A DNA stretch of 64,000 nucleotides from CAMDKS01 sp964402975 (GCA_964402975.1 CAYOEM010000006.1:85205-149204), one strand, 5' to 3'; shown: positions 52,363-61,585, numbered from the stretch's first letter. Numbers and translations are program-made. The notes: generated by a model from the sequence alone, not told the origin.

Positions 52363-53400
52363 TTATCCCTGAACTGTGACCTGACTGAGGATATCAATCT
52401 GGTCTAGCGCCTTGCCCGAACCCAATACGACTGCGCAAAGTGGATCGTCTGCAATCATGATCGGAAGCCCTGTCTCCTCGCGGAGAAGGACGTCTAAGTT
52501 TTGTATCAATGCACCACCACCGGCGAGCATGATGCCTTTGTCAACGATATCTGCAGCTAGCTCAGGTGGTGTTTTCTCAAGCGCCACTCTTACAGCTTCC
52601 ACGATCGTGTTAACTGGCTCCATGATGGCTTCGCGAACTTCTTCGCTGTTTACTTCGATGGTCTTTGGAATGCCCGCAACAAGGTCACGACCCTTCACGG
52701 CCATTGTTTTTAGATTTTCGTCTGGGTAGGCGGTACCAATTGTGATTTTGATTTGCTCGGCTGTTCTTTCGCCGATTAGCAGCTGATATTTGCGCTTCAG
52801 ATAATTGACGATGGCCTCATCCATTTTGTCGCCGCCGACTCGAACCGATTTTGAATAAACGATACCTGCCAGAGAAATCACCGCAACTTCGGTCGTTCCG
52901 CCACCGATGTCGACGATCATGCTGCCGCTTGGCTCAGTAATCGGTAGACCCGCGCCAATGGCCGCCGCCATTGGTTCTTCGATCAGGTAGACTTCGCGTG
53001 CGCCAGCCGATTCCGCTGATTCGCGAACCGCGCGTTTTTCAACTTCGGTGATGCCGTATGGCACGCAAATAATGATGCGAGGCTTCACCATTGTTCTGCG
53101 GTTGTGAGCTCGTTCGATAAAGTAGCGAAGCATGGCTTCAGTCACTTCAAAGTCTGCGATCACGCCGTCTTTCATGGGACGAATGGCAACAATGGAGCCA
53201 GGTGTTCTTCCAAGCATCTCTTTGGCTTCTTTGCCAACGGCAAGAATTTTTTTGCCACCGCGGGCATCTCGTTGCACGGCGACGACGGATGGCTCATTTG
53301 TGACAATGCCGATACCCTTGACGTAAACAAGAGTGTTTGCAGTCCCTAAGTCAATGGCAAGGTCGTTAGAGAAGAGTCCTGCGAGCCAATCAAAAATCAT
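52363..53400 (-). CDS. mreB: rod-shape-determining actin-like protein MreB
   Basis: This 345-residue actin-fold ATPase forms the membrane-associated filaments that organise lateral wall synthesis. Signatures are FSNDLAIDLGTANTLVYVKG, NEPSVVAVQ, MKDGVIADFEVTE, the PRIIICVPYGITEVEKRAV block, EEPMAAAIGAGLP, SMIVDIGGGTTEVAVISL, and IMLAGGGALIQNLD. The ATG at 53400 is chosen because GGAGG lies eight bases upstream and the protein then begins MIFDWLAGLFSND, matching MreB N-termini; an open frame back to 53529 is a non-coding extension. It is the first gene of the minus-strand elongation operon. Confidence 0.97.
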   Translation of the reverse strand: MIFDWLAGLFSNDLAIDLGTANTLVYVKGIGIVTNEPSVVAVQRDARGGKKILAVGKEAKEMLGRTPGSIVAIRPMKDGVIADFEVTEAMLRYFIERAHNRRTMVKPRIIICVPYGITEVEKRAVRESAESAGAREVYLIEEPMAAAIGAGLPITEPSGSMIVDIGGGTTEVAVISLAGIVYSKSVRVGGDKMDEAIVNYLKRKYQLLIGERTAEQIKITIGTAYPDENLKTMAVKGRDLVAGIPKTIEVNSEEVREAIMEPVNTIVEAVRVALEKTPPELAADIVDKGIMLAGGGALIQNLDVLLREETGLPIMIADDPLCAVVLGSGKALDQIDILSQVTVQG

Positions 53401-53723
53401 AACCATAGCCTCCGTAAGGTTTGGGAATAGTTGCCTAAATCTAATAAAAAGCCAACATGGATGAAGTCTCTTAAACTTCAGACGCGTCTTGCGCTTTTCA
53501 TTATTAATCTCGCCGAAATTAAACCTCAACGGCTCAAGGCGCGCAACATCTTTTCCCGGGCGATTTTCGTGGAATTATTATTTTTTCTGGCTATTAAATA
53601 AGCATTCCGCTTGGCATCGCACATTATGTTAGACAAAGCCTAGCAAAATCAGGCATTTTCTTATGCTTGGGTCTTTTTTGAGTGACGACGCTCGTAATCA
53701 TTTAGTCAGGGAGACGATAGGGC
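53401..53723. other. 323-base divergent intergenic region between mreB and the ppiD-like gene
   Basis: I see no gene in this region. It has the mreB ribosome site GGAGG (minus strand, near 53409-53413) and an AGGGAG ahead of the ppiD-like start. Several AT-rich blocks (53574-53600, 53655-53680) could be promoters for the two divergent operons. No repeat, terminator or RNA gene was recognised, and promoter boxes could not be fixed with confidence. Confidence 0.5.
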
Positions 53724-55319
53724 ATGTTGCGTTGGAAAAACAAAATTTTTGCTGATTTGGACGGCCAAAAGTTACTTCGAAACTCGGGAGCCTACTTGCT
53801 TCTTGGTTTGTCGGTTATTGCAATGACGTTTTTTGGGATCTGCAGTCCGAGAGATAGCTTTATGAGTCTTCCCTCAGGTAGTGCTGCCAAAGTCGCGGGC
53901 GAAAAGATCACGGCCATGGAATTTCAACGGGCCTACCGAAACATGTCCGAGCGTCTGCAATCCCAGTATCAAGAGGGTTTTGAGTCTTTGCGCGGCCAGA
54001 TCCCTCGTTACGTGATGACTCAGTTAATTGATGAGCGCGTGATGTATCAGGCGGCTTTGCGCGCCGGTATTGAAGCGCAGGAAGATGATGTGGTTCAGTT
54101 GCTGAGGGACGCCAAAGCGTTTCAGGATGATAAGGGAAATTTCAGTCCAGATGCGTTCAAAAACTATCTAAGCAGTCGTGGCTACACAGAGGCCGCGTTT
54201 TCTGAAGAGTTGCGCAGAAGTATTACGGTGCAGCAGTTCAGACAGTTTGTGACAGACGCAGTTTATGTGTCAAAGCGCGCTTCTGCTCTCGAGTACCGAA
54301 TTTCAGAGGCTAAAATTGACGTAGATTACTTGAAGATTGAGCCTTCGATGGCAAAAGTCTCCGTAGCGGATGCTGACTTGAAGACGTTTCTAAATGATAC
54401 CGGGAAAGCTAGAGTCAAAGATTACTACGAGAGTCACTCGTCAGATTATAACACCAAAGAGAAAGTGAAGGCTCGACACATTCTTGTGAGCTTTAAAGGG
54501 GCAAGAAATGCCTCCGGGCCGGGCGCTCTTCGCACAAAAGACGAGGCGAAAAGCCGAGCTGAAGATGCGCTCAAAAAGGTGAAGGCAGCAGGCGCTGATT
54601 TTGCAAAGCTGGCGTCAAGTCTTACCGACGAGTCAGCGGGTAAATCGCGCGGCGGTGACCTCGGTTTTTTTGTGCGCGAAGATATGGTTAAGGAATTTGC
54701 TGATGCAGCATTTGCTCTAAATCCTGGTCAGATCAGCGGGATTGTTGAATCTCCGTTTGGTTTTCACGTGATCAAAGTTGAAGAAAAGCAGGCAGCAAAG
54801 CAGACCACTCTTGAGCAGGCCACCAATGAAATCGCTCGTAAATTGATTGAACAGGAAAAAGCACCGGCAATTTTGCAGCAAAAAGCGGACGCTATTTTGA
54901 CGGAGCTGAAAGCCGGTAAAACAGCCGAGAGCGAGTTGAAAAACCTTGGAGTTAAATGGCAGTCAACGGGTCCGGTGAATCTTACGGCTATGTCATTGCC
55001 TAAAGTTGACGGTGACCAGGCGATGGTGGATGCGGCGGCCAGGCTTGCAAAAGTGGGCGCTGTCGCTGACAGGGTTTTTGACGCTGGGGGCAATAAAGTC
55101 ATCTTGAGATTGAAGTCGAGAAACGATGTGGACGAGTCAAAATTGGATGAGAAGAAACAAAAGGAACTCGCCGAGACAGCCGCGTCGACTGCTGGCAATG
55201 CCATGATGACGTCCTACGAAAAAGCTTTGAGAAAAGAGCTTAAGATTTGGGAAAACCCAGAGTACCTCAATCTTGGTCAAGCAAGAAACGGGGCCGGTGA
55301 CGAAAACGTTGGAGGCTAA
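53724..55319 (+). CDS. ppiD: SurA/PpiD-like periplasmic peptidyl-prolyl isomerase
   Basis: The 531-residue protein is anchored by one N-terminal helix (GAYLLLGLSVIAMTFFGI). A SurA_N-type chaperone domain follows (about 50-240, with VMTQLIDERVMYQAALRAGI and DDKGNFSPDAFKNYL). A parvulin domain (about 245-355) has VKARHILVSFKG, LASSLTDESAGKSRGGDLGFF, and GIVESPFGFHVIKVEEKQ. This fits PpiD, a membrane-tethered folding factor for exported proteins. The rest is a helical C-terminal region. It starts a plus-strand unit; the next gene lies seven bases away. Assignment to PpiD over soluble SurA rests on the membrane anchor. Confidence 0.87.
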   Translation: MLRWKNKIFADLDGQKLLRNSGAYLLLGLSVIAMTFFGICSPRDSFMSLPSGSAAKVAGEKITAMEFQRAYRNMSERLQSQYQEGFESLRGQIPRYVMTQLIDERVMYQAALRAGIEAQEDDVVQLLRDAKAFQDDKGNFSPDAFKNYLSSRGYTEAAFSEELRRSITVQQFRQFVTDAVYVSKRASALEYRISEAKIDVDYLKIEPSMAKVSVADADLKTFLNDTGKARVKDYYESHSSDYNTKEKVKARHILVSFKGARNASGPGALRTKDEAKSRAEDALKKVKAAGADFAKLASSLTDESAGKSRGGDLGFFVREDMVKEFADAAFALNPGQISGIVESPFGFHVIKVEEKQAAKQTTLEQATNEIARKLIEQEKAPAILQQKADAILTELKAGKTAESELKNLGVKWQSTGPVNLTAMSLPKVDGDQAMVDAAARLAKVGAVADRVFDAGGNKVILRLKSRNDVDESKLDEKKQKELAETAASTAGNAMMTSYEKALRKELKIWENPEYLNLGQARNGAGDENVGG

Positions 55320-55326
55320 GCTATAG

Positions 55327-56208
55327 ATGGCTAGCGTTCTGCTTGTTAGTAAGACCTCCGGTTGGGATTGGCATGGACCATGGTTCCAGAGTCAATATGA
55401 CAAAGGGTCCCTCCCTGATGAGGATTTCAAGCGGATCAAGCTAGCGCATAGTGAGCATCAGACGGCTTTAAAGAAAACCCGAGATGCTCTTGCCCTTGAG
55501 GGTTTGGACTTCCGTGAAGTTAATGTGGATCAGGAAGGGTGGACCACTGACGAGGACACCCGGTGGGTGTTGACGCTTGGCGGAGATGGCACGCTCCTGG
55601 CTGCCAGTCACAAAGTTCAGTCAAGTCAGATGACACTCATCGGAATCAGGTCTTCTGGTACGAGTGTGGGCTACCTTTGTGCGGGTGGCGTCGATGCAGT
55701 CGACCAAATTATAAGAGACGCCAAGGCCAACAATTTAAAAACGCTCCATTCAAGCCGCCTTCAAGCAGAAATTATCCCATCTAATGGAGGAGCCCCGTCT
55801 TTTTCGCCGCCCGCTCTCAATGATTTTCTCTACTCGAATGCCAATCCAGCGGCGACGACTCGCTATCGGTTGACCCTTGGAAACCGATCAGAGGTTCACA
55901 AAAGCTCGGGCTTGTGGGTTAGCACGGCGCTAGGAAGTTCGGCCGGTATATGCGCTGCAGGTGGTCTGATTATGCCGAAAAGTGACACGAAATATCAGTA
56001 TGTTGTTCGTGAGCTCATGCGCGCCTCCGGTCGTACGTTTGACCTTGTGAATGGATTCTTTGACCCGGATGATAAGACTCTGATGATCGAGAATCGTTGT
56101 GAGAGCGCCATTTTAGCGGCTGACGGTAATCATGGTGTTACGCGTATAGATTGGGGCGATAAGATAAAGTTCCACCGGGCGTCGCCGATTCGGATCGCTC
56201 AATCCTAG
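55327..56208 (+). CDS. nadK: NAD kinase (NADK3-like divergent form)
   Basis: This 293-residue enzyme should phosphorylate NAD to NADP. It has the GGDGT motif in LTLGGDGTLLAAS, SSGTSVGYLC, LNDFLYSNANP matching the NE/ND motif, and the WVSTALGSSAGICAAGG substrate loop. The long N-terminal part (SKTSGWDWHGPWFQSQYDKG, then SEHQTALKKTRDAL) is not like standard bacterial NadK. It resembles the plant NADK3 / mitochondrial NADK2 type, some of which prefer NADH. It lies seven bases after the ppiD-like gene and 41 bases before leuS, probably cotranscribed. Confidence 0.83.
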   Translation: MASVLLVSKTSGWDWHGPWFQSQYDKGSLPDEDFKRIKLAHSEHQTALKKTRDALALEGLDFREVNVDQEGWTTDEDTRWVLTLGGDGTLLAASHKVQSSQMTLIGIRSSGTSVGYLCAGGVDAVDQIIRDAKANNLKTLHSSRLQAEIIPSNGGAPSFSPPALNDFLYSNANPAATTRYRLTLGNRSEVHKSSGLWVSTALGSSAGICAAGGLIMPKSDTKYQYVVRELMRASGRTFDLVNGFFDPDDKTLMIENRCESAILAADGNHGVTRIDWGDKIKFHRASPIRIAQS

Positions 56209-56249
56209 AGTTGTTGTTTCCAAATTGATTTGTTTTTGAAGGTGTTAAA

Positions 56250-58694
56250 ATGCTTGAGTCGAATGGGTCTAAGAACGATTACGCGCCGGCTGACATTGAG
56301 AAGAAATGGCAGCAATTTTGGGTTTCAAATAAAACGTTCAAGACTCCGGAGCCTGATGCAAAAAAACCGAAGTTTTATGCCTTAGACATGTTTCCGTATC
56401 CTTCCGGTGATGGGCTTCATGTGGGGCACCCCGAGGGCTACACGGCGACTGACATTACGTCGCGGTTTAAACGCATGCGCGGTTTTAATGTTTTGCATCC
56501 CATGGGTTGGGATGCGTTTGGTCTGCCAGCCGAACAATACGCTATTCAAACCGGAACTCATCCGGCTGTGACGACGGCCAAAAATATCAAGCGATTTCGT
56601 GACCAGTTGCAGATGCTTGGATTTAGTTATGATTGGGATGGGGAAGTGGACACCACTGATCCTAAATACTACAAGTGGACACAGTGGATATTTCTTAAAC
56701 TATTTGAACGAGGCCTTGCTTACCAAAGTTTCGAGCCGGTCAATTGGTGTCCCGCATTAGGCACAGTGCTAGCCAATGAGGAAGTCATCGACGGCAAATC
56801 TGAGCGCGGCGGTCATCCCGTTGAGAGGCGACCTCTAAGGCAATGGGTTTTGAAAATTACAGAATACGCCGATCGTTTGATAGACGACTTAGCGCTGGTC
56901 GATTGGCCTGAGTCCATCAAAGAAATGCAACGCAATTGGATTGGAAAATCTGAGGGCGCAGAGATTCGATTTACCGTCGATGGACACAGCCATACGTCAT
57001 TTGACGTCTTTACTACGCGCCCTGATACGCTATTTGGCGCCACGTTTTGCGTTTTAGCACCAGAGCATCCGCTGGTCGAAAAAATCACGACTAGTGCACA
57101 ACGGGTAATAGTCAACGACTATGTTGCGGTTGCCAAGAACAGAAGTGATCTTGATAGGTCTGCGCAAACAAAAGAAAAAACGGGCGTCTTCACGGGTGCC
57201 TTTGCTGTCAATCCTGTGAGCGGCGAAAAAATTCAGATCTGGGTCGCTGATTACGTGTTGATGTCTTATGGGCTGGGAGCAATCATGGCTGTTCCAGGCC
57301 ATGACGAGCGTGATCATGAGTTTGCAGCGAAGTTTAAAATTCCAATTAAGCGTGTGCTAACGGGCGGCGACGAGCCAGATATCACGGTCAAGGCTCACAC
57401 CGGTGATGGCGAACTGGTCAATTCTGGGTTTCTCGATGGAAAGTCAAAGTTGCAGGCGATTCAGGCCATGATAGCCTGGCTTGAAAGCAAGAATTTGGGA
57501 CGTAAAAAGATCACCTATAAACTTCGCGACTGGTTGTTCAGCCGTCAGCGTTACTGGGGTGAGCCATTTCCCGTTTTGCACGATAAGGATGGCAATGTGC
57601 GTGCGGTGGATGTGGGTGACTTGCCAGTAAGACTACCCGAACTTGATGATTTCAAACCAAGTGGAACGCCAGAGTCACCTTTGAGTAAGGCTAGGGACTG
57701 GTTGCCTGTTACTAAAAACGGCCAGTCTTACACTAGAGAAACCAACACCATGCCCCAATGGGCAGGGTCTTGTTGGTACTATTTGCGCTTCGTCGATCCA
57801 AAAAATGACAATGAACCTTTTAGCCAGATGAAGCAAGATTACTGGATGCCAGTCGATCTTTATGTCGGCGGAGCAGAGCATGCTGTGCTTCATTTGCTGT
57901 ATGCGCGTTTTTGGCACAAAGTACTCTATGACTGTGGCGTCGTTTCCACAAAAGAGCCTTTTACAAAGCTCGTGAACCAGGGAATGATTCTTGGTGAAAA
58001 CGGCGAGAAAATGTCCAAATCTCGCGGTAACGTCGTTAATCCTGATGCTGTCGTGAAAGAATACGGTGCAGACGCGTTACGACTTTACGAGATGTTCATG
58101 GGGCCTCTGACGCAAACCAAACCCTGGCAGACAGCCGGGATTGTGGGATGCCACCGATTTTTAGCGCGCGTGTGGCGTCTTTTTGTGGGTGAACAGGGTG
58201 CTTTGAAAGTGTCCGCTGAGGCCTCATCGGCTGAGTTGACTCGCGCACTACACAAGACCATAAAAAAAGTGACTGATGACATCGAGTCGATGAGTTACAA
58301 CACGGCCATCTCGGCCATGATGGAATTTGTTAATCTTGCCTACAAAGAGCCGCATGTGGATAAGAGGACGGCAGAGGTGTTTGTGTTGTTGATCAGCCCC
58401 TTTGCTCCACATATCGCGGAAGAGCTTTGGCAGCGACTGGGACATGCGAAAACACTCGCGTATGAAGTTTGGCCGTCCTACGACCAGTCTATGATCGTTG
58501 AGGACTCTTGGACCGTATCGGTTCAAGTTAACGGTAAGCTAAGAGGAACGTTAGAGGTTAGTAAGACTGCGTCCCAAAACGAGGTCCTAGCCATGGCCCG
58601 GGCTTTAGAGTCGGTTCAAAGAAATATTGAGGGTAAAACCGTACGTAAGGAGATTTACGTTCCGGGTAAGATCGTTAATTTTGTGGCGAACTGA
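56250..58694 (+). CDS. leuS: leucyl-tRNA synthetase
   Basis: The 814-residue class I synthetase charges tRNA-Leu. The HIGH-like motif is in PYPSGDGLHVGHPEGYTA. HPMGWDAFGLPAEQYA and the editing domain with FTTRPDTLFGATFCVLAPEHP and VPGHDERDHEFA follow. WAGSCWYYLRFVDP, the KMSKS motif at about 587 in GEKMSKSRGNVVNPD, and the C-terminal VQVNGKLRGT complete the protein. Length is slightly shorter than the E. coli enzyme. A GAAGGTG precedes the ATG. The stop overlaps the hemJ start by one base (TGATG). Confidence 0.97.
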   Translation: MLESNGSKNDYAPADIEKKWQQFWVSNKTFKTPEPDAKKPKFYALDMFPYPSGDGLHVGHPEGYTATDITSRFKRMRGFNVLHPMGWDAFGLPAEQYAIQTGTHPAVTTAKNIKRFRDQLQMLGFSYDWDGEVDTTDPKYYKWTQWIFLKLFERGLAYQSFEPVNWCPALGTVLANEEVIDGKSERGGHPVERRPLRQWVLKITEYADRLIDDLALVDWPESIKEMQRNWIGKSEGAEIRFTVDGHSHTSFDVFTTRPDTLFGATFCVLAPEHPLVEKITTSAQRVIVNDYVAVAKNRSDLDRSAQTKEKTGVFTGAFAVNPVSGEKIQIWVADYVLMSYGLGAIMAVPGHDERDHEFAAKFKIPIKRVLTGGDEPDITVKAHTGDGELVNSGFLDGKSKLQAIQAMIAWLESKNLGRKKITYKLRDWLFSRQRYWGEPFPVLHDKDGNVRAVDVGDLPVRLPELDDFKPSGTPESPLSKARDWLPVTKNGQSYTRETNTMPQWAGSCWYYLRFVDPKNDNEPFSQMKQDYWMPVDLYVGGAEHAVLHLLYARFWHKVLYDCGVVSTKEPFTKLVNQGMILGENGEKMSKSRGNVVNPDAVVKEYGADALRLYEMFMGPLTQTKPWQTAGIVGCHRFLARVWRLFVGEQGALKVSAEASSAELTRALHKTIKKVTDDIESMSYNTAISAMMEFVNLAYKEPHVDKRTAEVFVLLISPFAPHIAEELWQRLGHAKTLAYEVWPSYDQSMIVEDSWTVSVQVNGKLRGTLEVSKTASQNEVLAMARALESVQRNIEGKTVRKEIYVPGKIVNFVAN

Positions 58695-59128
58695 TGATGT
58701 ACTTGTGGGTGAAATGGCTACATATCGTCGCTGTCATCAGTTGGATGGCGGGAATTTTATATCTTTATCGTTTGCTAATTTATCACCGTGAACGGGGTGT
58801 GACGTCGCGTGAGATCCATGAGCTGCTATCGGTGATGGAGTATCGTCTCTACACGTATATTACGCGGCCTGCCATGTGGGTGTCGGTTATCGCTGGTCTA
58901 GCCATGATTGGATTGAACCAACAGCTCCTGTCGGCAGGGTGGCTTCATGTGAAGCTAGCGGCAGTTGTTGGTCTGATGGGGGCTACGCAAGTGGCTGGAA
59001 AGCTTGCCCGTAATGCGGCAAAAGATCCTGAGTCACTGCCCCAGAGTAGAACTTTGAGGATAGCCAACGAAGTGCCAACGGTCCTCATGCTTCTTATTGT
59101 TGGCATGGTGGTATTCAAGGCTTTTTGA
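58694..59128 (+). CDS. hemJ: protoporphyrinogen IX oxidase HemJ
   Basis: This 144-residue membrane protein has four predicted helices and belongs to the HemJ family, which oxidises protoporphyrinogen IX to protoporphyrin IX in many Gram-negative bacteria. YLWVKWLHIVAVISWMAGILYLYRLLIYH contains the conserved His and SWMAG segment. MEYRLYTYITRPAM and AGWLHVKLAAVVG, with its conserved His-Lys, are also present, as is RIANEVPTVLML. Its ATG overlaps the leuS stop, implying translational coupling. With hemW at 19750, this is the second heme-related gene in the window. Confidence 0.9.
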   Translation: MMYLWVKWLHIVAVISWMAGILYLYRLLIYHRERGVTSREIHELLSVMEYRLYTYITRPAMWVSVIAGLAMIGLNQQLLSAGWLHVKLAAVVGLMGATQVAGKLARNAAKDPESLPQSRTLRIANEVPTVLMLLIVGMVVFKAF

Positions 59129-59167
59129 TGGACGGCCCGGTTTAAGTGGTTACAACGGGGGAGTTTT

Positions 59168-60781
59168 ATGACGTTTCAGTATCAGCCGATTTTTGAAAAA
59201 GGTGACGATTCCACAGAGTACCGTCTTTTGACAAAAGACGGTTTAAAAGTCGAAAAACTCGGAGGCCGTGAGATATTGACGATTTCTCCGGAAGTGATCG
59301 TCAAGCTAACAGATGAGGCCTTTGACGATGTCTCCCATCTGCTTAGGACAAGTCACCTGGAAAAACTCAGCAAGATTTTGAAAGATCCCGAGGCTTCTGA
59401 TAATGACCGTTTCGTTGCGACGGAGCTTTTGAAAAACGCCGTCATCGCTGCAGAACGTGTTTTCCCATCTTGTCAAGATACGGGCACAGCGATCGTCATG
59501 GGTAAAAAGGGTGAAGATGTTTATACGGGCGTTAACGATGAGTTGCCGCTTAGCCAGGGGATCTATGATGCCTACCGCCGAAGAAATTTAAGATACTCCC
59601 AGCTTGCGCCGCTGACCATGTATGATGAGAAAAATACGGGAACAAATCTTCCGGCTCAAATGGATCTGTATTCTGTGCCGGGCAATAAATATGAATTTTT
59701 GTTCATTGCCAAAGGCGGCGGGAGTGCAAACAAGAGTTATCTTCATCAGAAGACCAAGTCTGTTTTGAATCCTCGTTCCATGGAGGCGTTTGTCAAAGAA
59801 GCAATCGGGGGTCTTGGAACAGCAGCTTGTCCTCCGTATCATCTTGCTATTGTGGTTGGTGGGACTTCGGCAGAAATGAACCTTAAGACCGTGAAGCTTG
59901 CCTCATGTGGTTACTACGATAATCTTCCGACCTCGGGCAACGCCCAGGGGCGGGCCTTTAGAGATCTTGAAACGGAAAAGTTAGTAGAGACATGGGCGCG
60001 AGATACAAAAATCGGCGCCCAGTTCGGCGGTAAGTATTTTGTTCATGACGTCAGAGTGATTCGACTCCCAAGGCACGGGGCGTCCTGTCCGATCGGTATT
60101 GGAGTGTCTTGTTCCGCAGATCGACAAATTAAAGCGAAGATTTCAAAGGATGGTGTATTCTTGGAACAGCTCGAGCGCCATCCCGCCCGATTTTTGCCAG
60201 AAGGTTTGGATGAGAAAAATAAGGCCGTTGTGGTCGACCTCAACCGTCCAATGTCGGAATTGCTTGCAGCACTAGACAAACTACCCGTAGCAACCCGCAT
60301 CATGCTCAATGGCCCAATGATCGTGGCTCGAGACATCGCTCATGCCAAGCTTCTTGAGATGCTTGAGTCCGGGAAAGGCTTGCCAGAATACTTTAAGCAG
60401 TATCCCGTCTATTACGCTGGTCCCGCAAAGACTCCAAGCGGCCACCCGTCTGGAAGCTTTGGCCCGACTACCTCGCAAAGGATGGACTCCTACGTGGCCA
60501 GGTTTCAAGCTGCTGGGGGCTCAATGGTCATGCTGGGCAAAGGTAATCGCGGCAAAGAGGTCACAGAAGCCTGCAAAAAGCACGGCGGCTTTTATTTGGG
60601 GAGCATTGGTGGCCCAGCAGCCCGTCTTGGCAGGGATTGCATCACCAAGGTAGAACAGCTAGAATTTAAAGAGCTCGGAATGGAAGCTATCTGGAAGATA
60701 GAAGTCAAAGACTTCCCCGCCTTCGTCATTGTCGATAACAAAGGCAACGATTTTTTTGGCGGTCGGGCGCCTGAAGTTTGA
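59168..60781 (+). CDS. fumA: class I fumarate hydratase (4Fe-4S)
   Basis: This 537-residue cytosolic enzyme hydrates fumarate to malate in the TCA cycle, using an oxygen-sensitive 4Fe-4S cluster. The fused alpha and beta domains are both present. FPSCQDTGTAIVMGKKGEDVYTG carries the first cluster Cys, KGGGSANKSYLHQ the substrate segment, and GTAACPPYHLAIVVGGTSAEMNLKT the next Cys. The C-terminal YYAGPAKTPSGHPSGSFGPTTSQRMD and KGNRGKEV match the beta domain. GGGGGAG lies directly upstream. Other class I hydro-lyases such as tartrate dehydratase share the plan, but single-chain length and the motifs favour fumarase. The suf operon in the window provides its cluster. Confidence 0.93.
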   Translation: MTFQYQPIFEKGDDSTEYRLLTKDGLKVEKLGGREILTISPEVIVKLTDEAFDDVSHLLRTSHLEKLSKILKDPEASDNDRFVATELLKNAVIAAERVFPSCQDTGTAIVMGKKGEDVYTGVNDELPLSQGIYDAYRRRNLRYSQLAPLTMYDEKNTGTNLPAQMDLYSVPGNKYEFLFIAKGGGSANKSYLHQKTKSVLNPRSMEAFVKEAIGGLGTAACPPYHLAIVVGGTSAEMNLKTVKLASCGYYDNLPTSGNAQGRAFRDLETEKLVETWARDTKIGAQFGGKYFVHDVRVIRLPRHGASCPIGIGVSCSADRQIKAKISKDGVFLEQLERHPARFLPEGLDEKNKAVVVDLNRPMSELLAALDKLPVATRIMLNGPMIVARDIAHAKLLEMLESGKGLPEYFKQYPVYYAGPAKTPSGHPSGSFGPTTSQRMDSYVARFQAAGGSMVMLGKGNRGKEVTEACKKHGGFYLGSIGGPAARLGRDCITKVEQLEFKELGMEAIWKIEVKDFPAFVIVDNKGNDFFGGRAPEV

Positions 60782-60852
60782 ACTCAGGTCTTGTGATTCT
60801 TTCGATATGTGGCGGTAACGTCTTTTGTTAACTTCAAAGAGGGGGTGCGATC

Positions 60853-61533
60853 ATGGCAGGTTTCCCAAGTCTTGGTGGATCCAAGGACCAAAAAGTATTC
60901 AGGTCGATGATCATATCTTTAGGTTTCGTCGTGATGGCTTTTGCTGTAGGCATGGCATGCTCGCCTCAGAAGAAATCAAACAATAATCGTTCATCAAACT
61001 CCACACCCGTTCAGGCATGCGAAACATTTTCTGACAGCGCAGCTTGTTCGAACTCTGGAAACTGCCAATGGACGGGATCACTCTGCTCTGGAGATATGGA
61101 ATACTGCGGAAAATTCGTAGCTCAAAATAACTGTCCTATTTCATGTCAATGGAACATGTCCACATCTAGGTGCCAACCGCTACCAATGCAGGCCCAGAAT
61201 ATCTCTTGCGGCACTTACTCCAACCAACAAGCATGTCTTCAAGTGTCCGGCTGTACCTGGAATGGTTACAACTGTATAACCTCAGCCGGCACTGCAGGGC
61301 CTACGACTGGCACGCCATTTCCAACAACTGGTAACCCATATCCAACAACTGGGAATCCATTCCCACCTACGACCGGCGGCCTCCCAACTACTACCACCGG
61401 TAACCCAGCGACTACCACTGGTGATCAAGCGCCCGTGACGTTCTGTGCAAATCTTACTTGGTTTCAGTGTCTAACCAATCAAGGTTGCCGCTTGGCGTTT
61501 GTGCCGAGTTTTGGCTGCGTGCCGATGCAGTAA
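60853..61533 (+). CDS. cysteine-rich modular lipoprotein with Thr/Pro linker
   Basis: This 226-residue lipoprotein has a signal ending in GMAC (about Cys36). The mature part consists of short Cys-rich modules of about 35-40 residues, with a pattern such as C-x-T/S-F-x5-A-C-x5-C-x-W-x4-C (ACETFSDSAACSNSGNCQW, then CGTYSNQQACLQVSGCTW, and a last one after ANLTWFQCLTNQGC). Between modules 3 and 4 lies a linker of about 40 residues with four to five (P/F)PTTG(N/T)P units. It was probably made by slippage duplication. The modules recall small disulfide-knot domains of the PSI type, but I do not name a family. GAGGGGG precedes the ATG, and a terminator follows the stop. Confidence 0.82.
   Translation: MAGFPSLGGSKDQKVFRSMIISLGFVVMAFAVGMACSPQKKSNNNRSSNSTPVQACETFSDSAACSNSGNCQWTGSLCSGDMEYCGKFVAQNNCPISCQWNMSTSRCQPLPMQAQNISCGTYSNQQACLQVSGCTWNGYNCITSAGTAGPTTGTPFPTTGNPYPTTGNPFPPTTGGLPTTTTGNPATTTGDQAPVTFCANLTWFQCLTNQGCRLAFVPSFGCVPMQ
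61305..61430 (+). repeat. PTTG-rich low-complexity repeat in the Cys-rich lipoprotein gene
   Basis: The DNA encodes successive PTTGTPF, PTTGNPY, PTTGNPF, PTTGGLP and TTTGNPA units, with repeats of CCAACAACTGG-like sequence. This probably makes an extended, possibly glycosylated or flexible linker and may vary in copy number between strains. Confidence 0.7.
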
Positions 61534-61549
61534 CTTGGAAAACAAAAGC

Positions 61550-61585
61550 AGAGCCAGGCATTTTTGTGCTTGGCTCTACTTTTTT
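61550..61585 (+). terminator. Rho-independent terminator after the Cys-rich lipoprotein gene
   Basis: AGAGCCAGGCA / TGCTTGGCTCT form an 11-bp stem with one G-T pair and a TTTTTG loop, followed by ACTTTTTT. It separates the lipoprotein gene from the SpoIIE-type phosphatase gene. Confidence 0.85.

Noticed and set aside
53401..53529. Long N-terminal extension of MreB starting at 53529
   Set aside because: GGAGG lies eight bases before the ATG at 53400 and the family N-terminus starts there; the extension is basic and has no counterpart in MreB.
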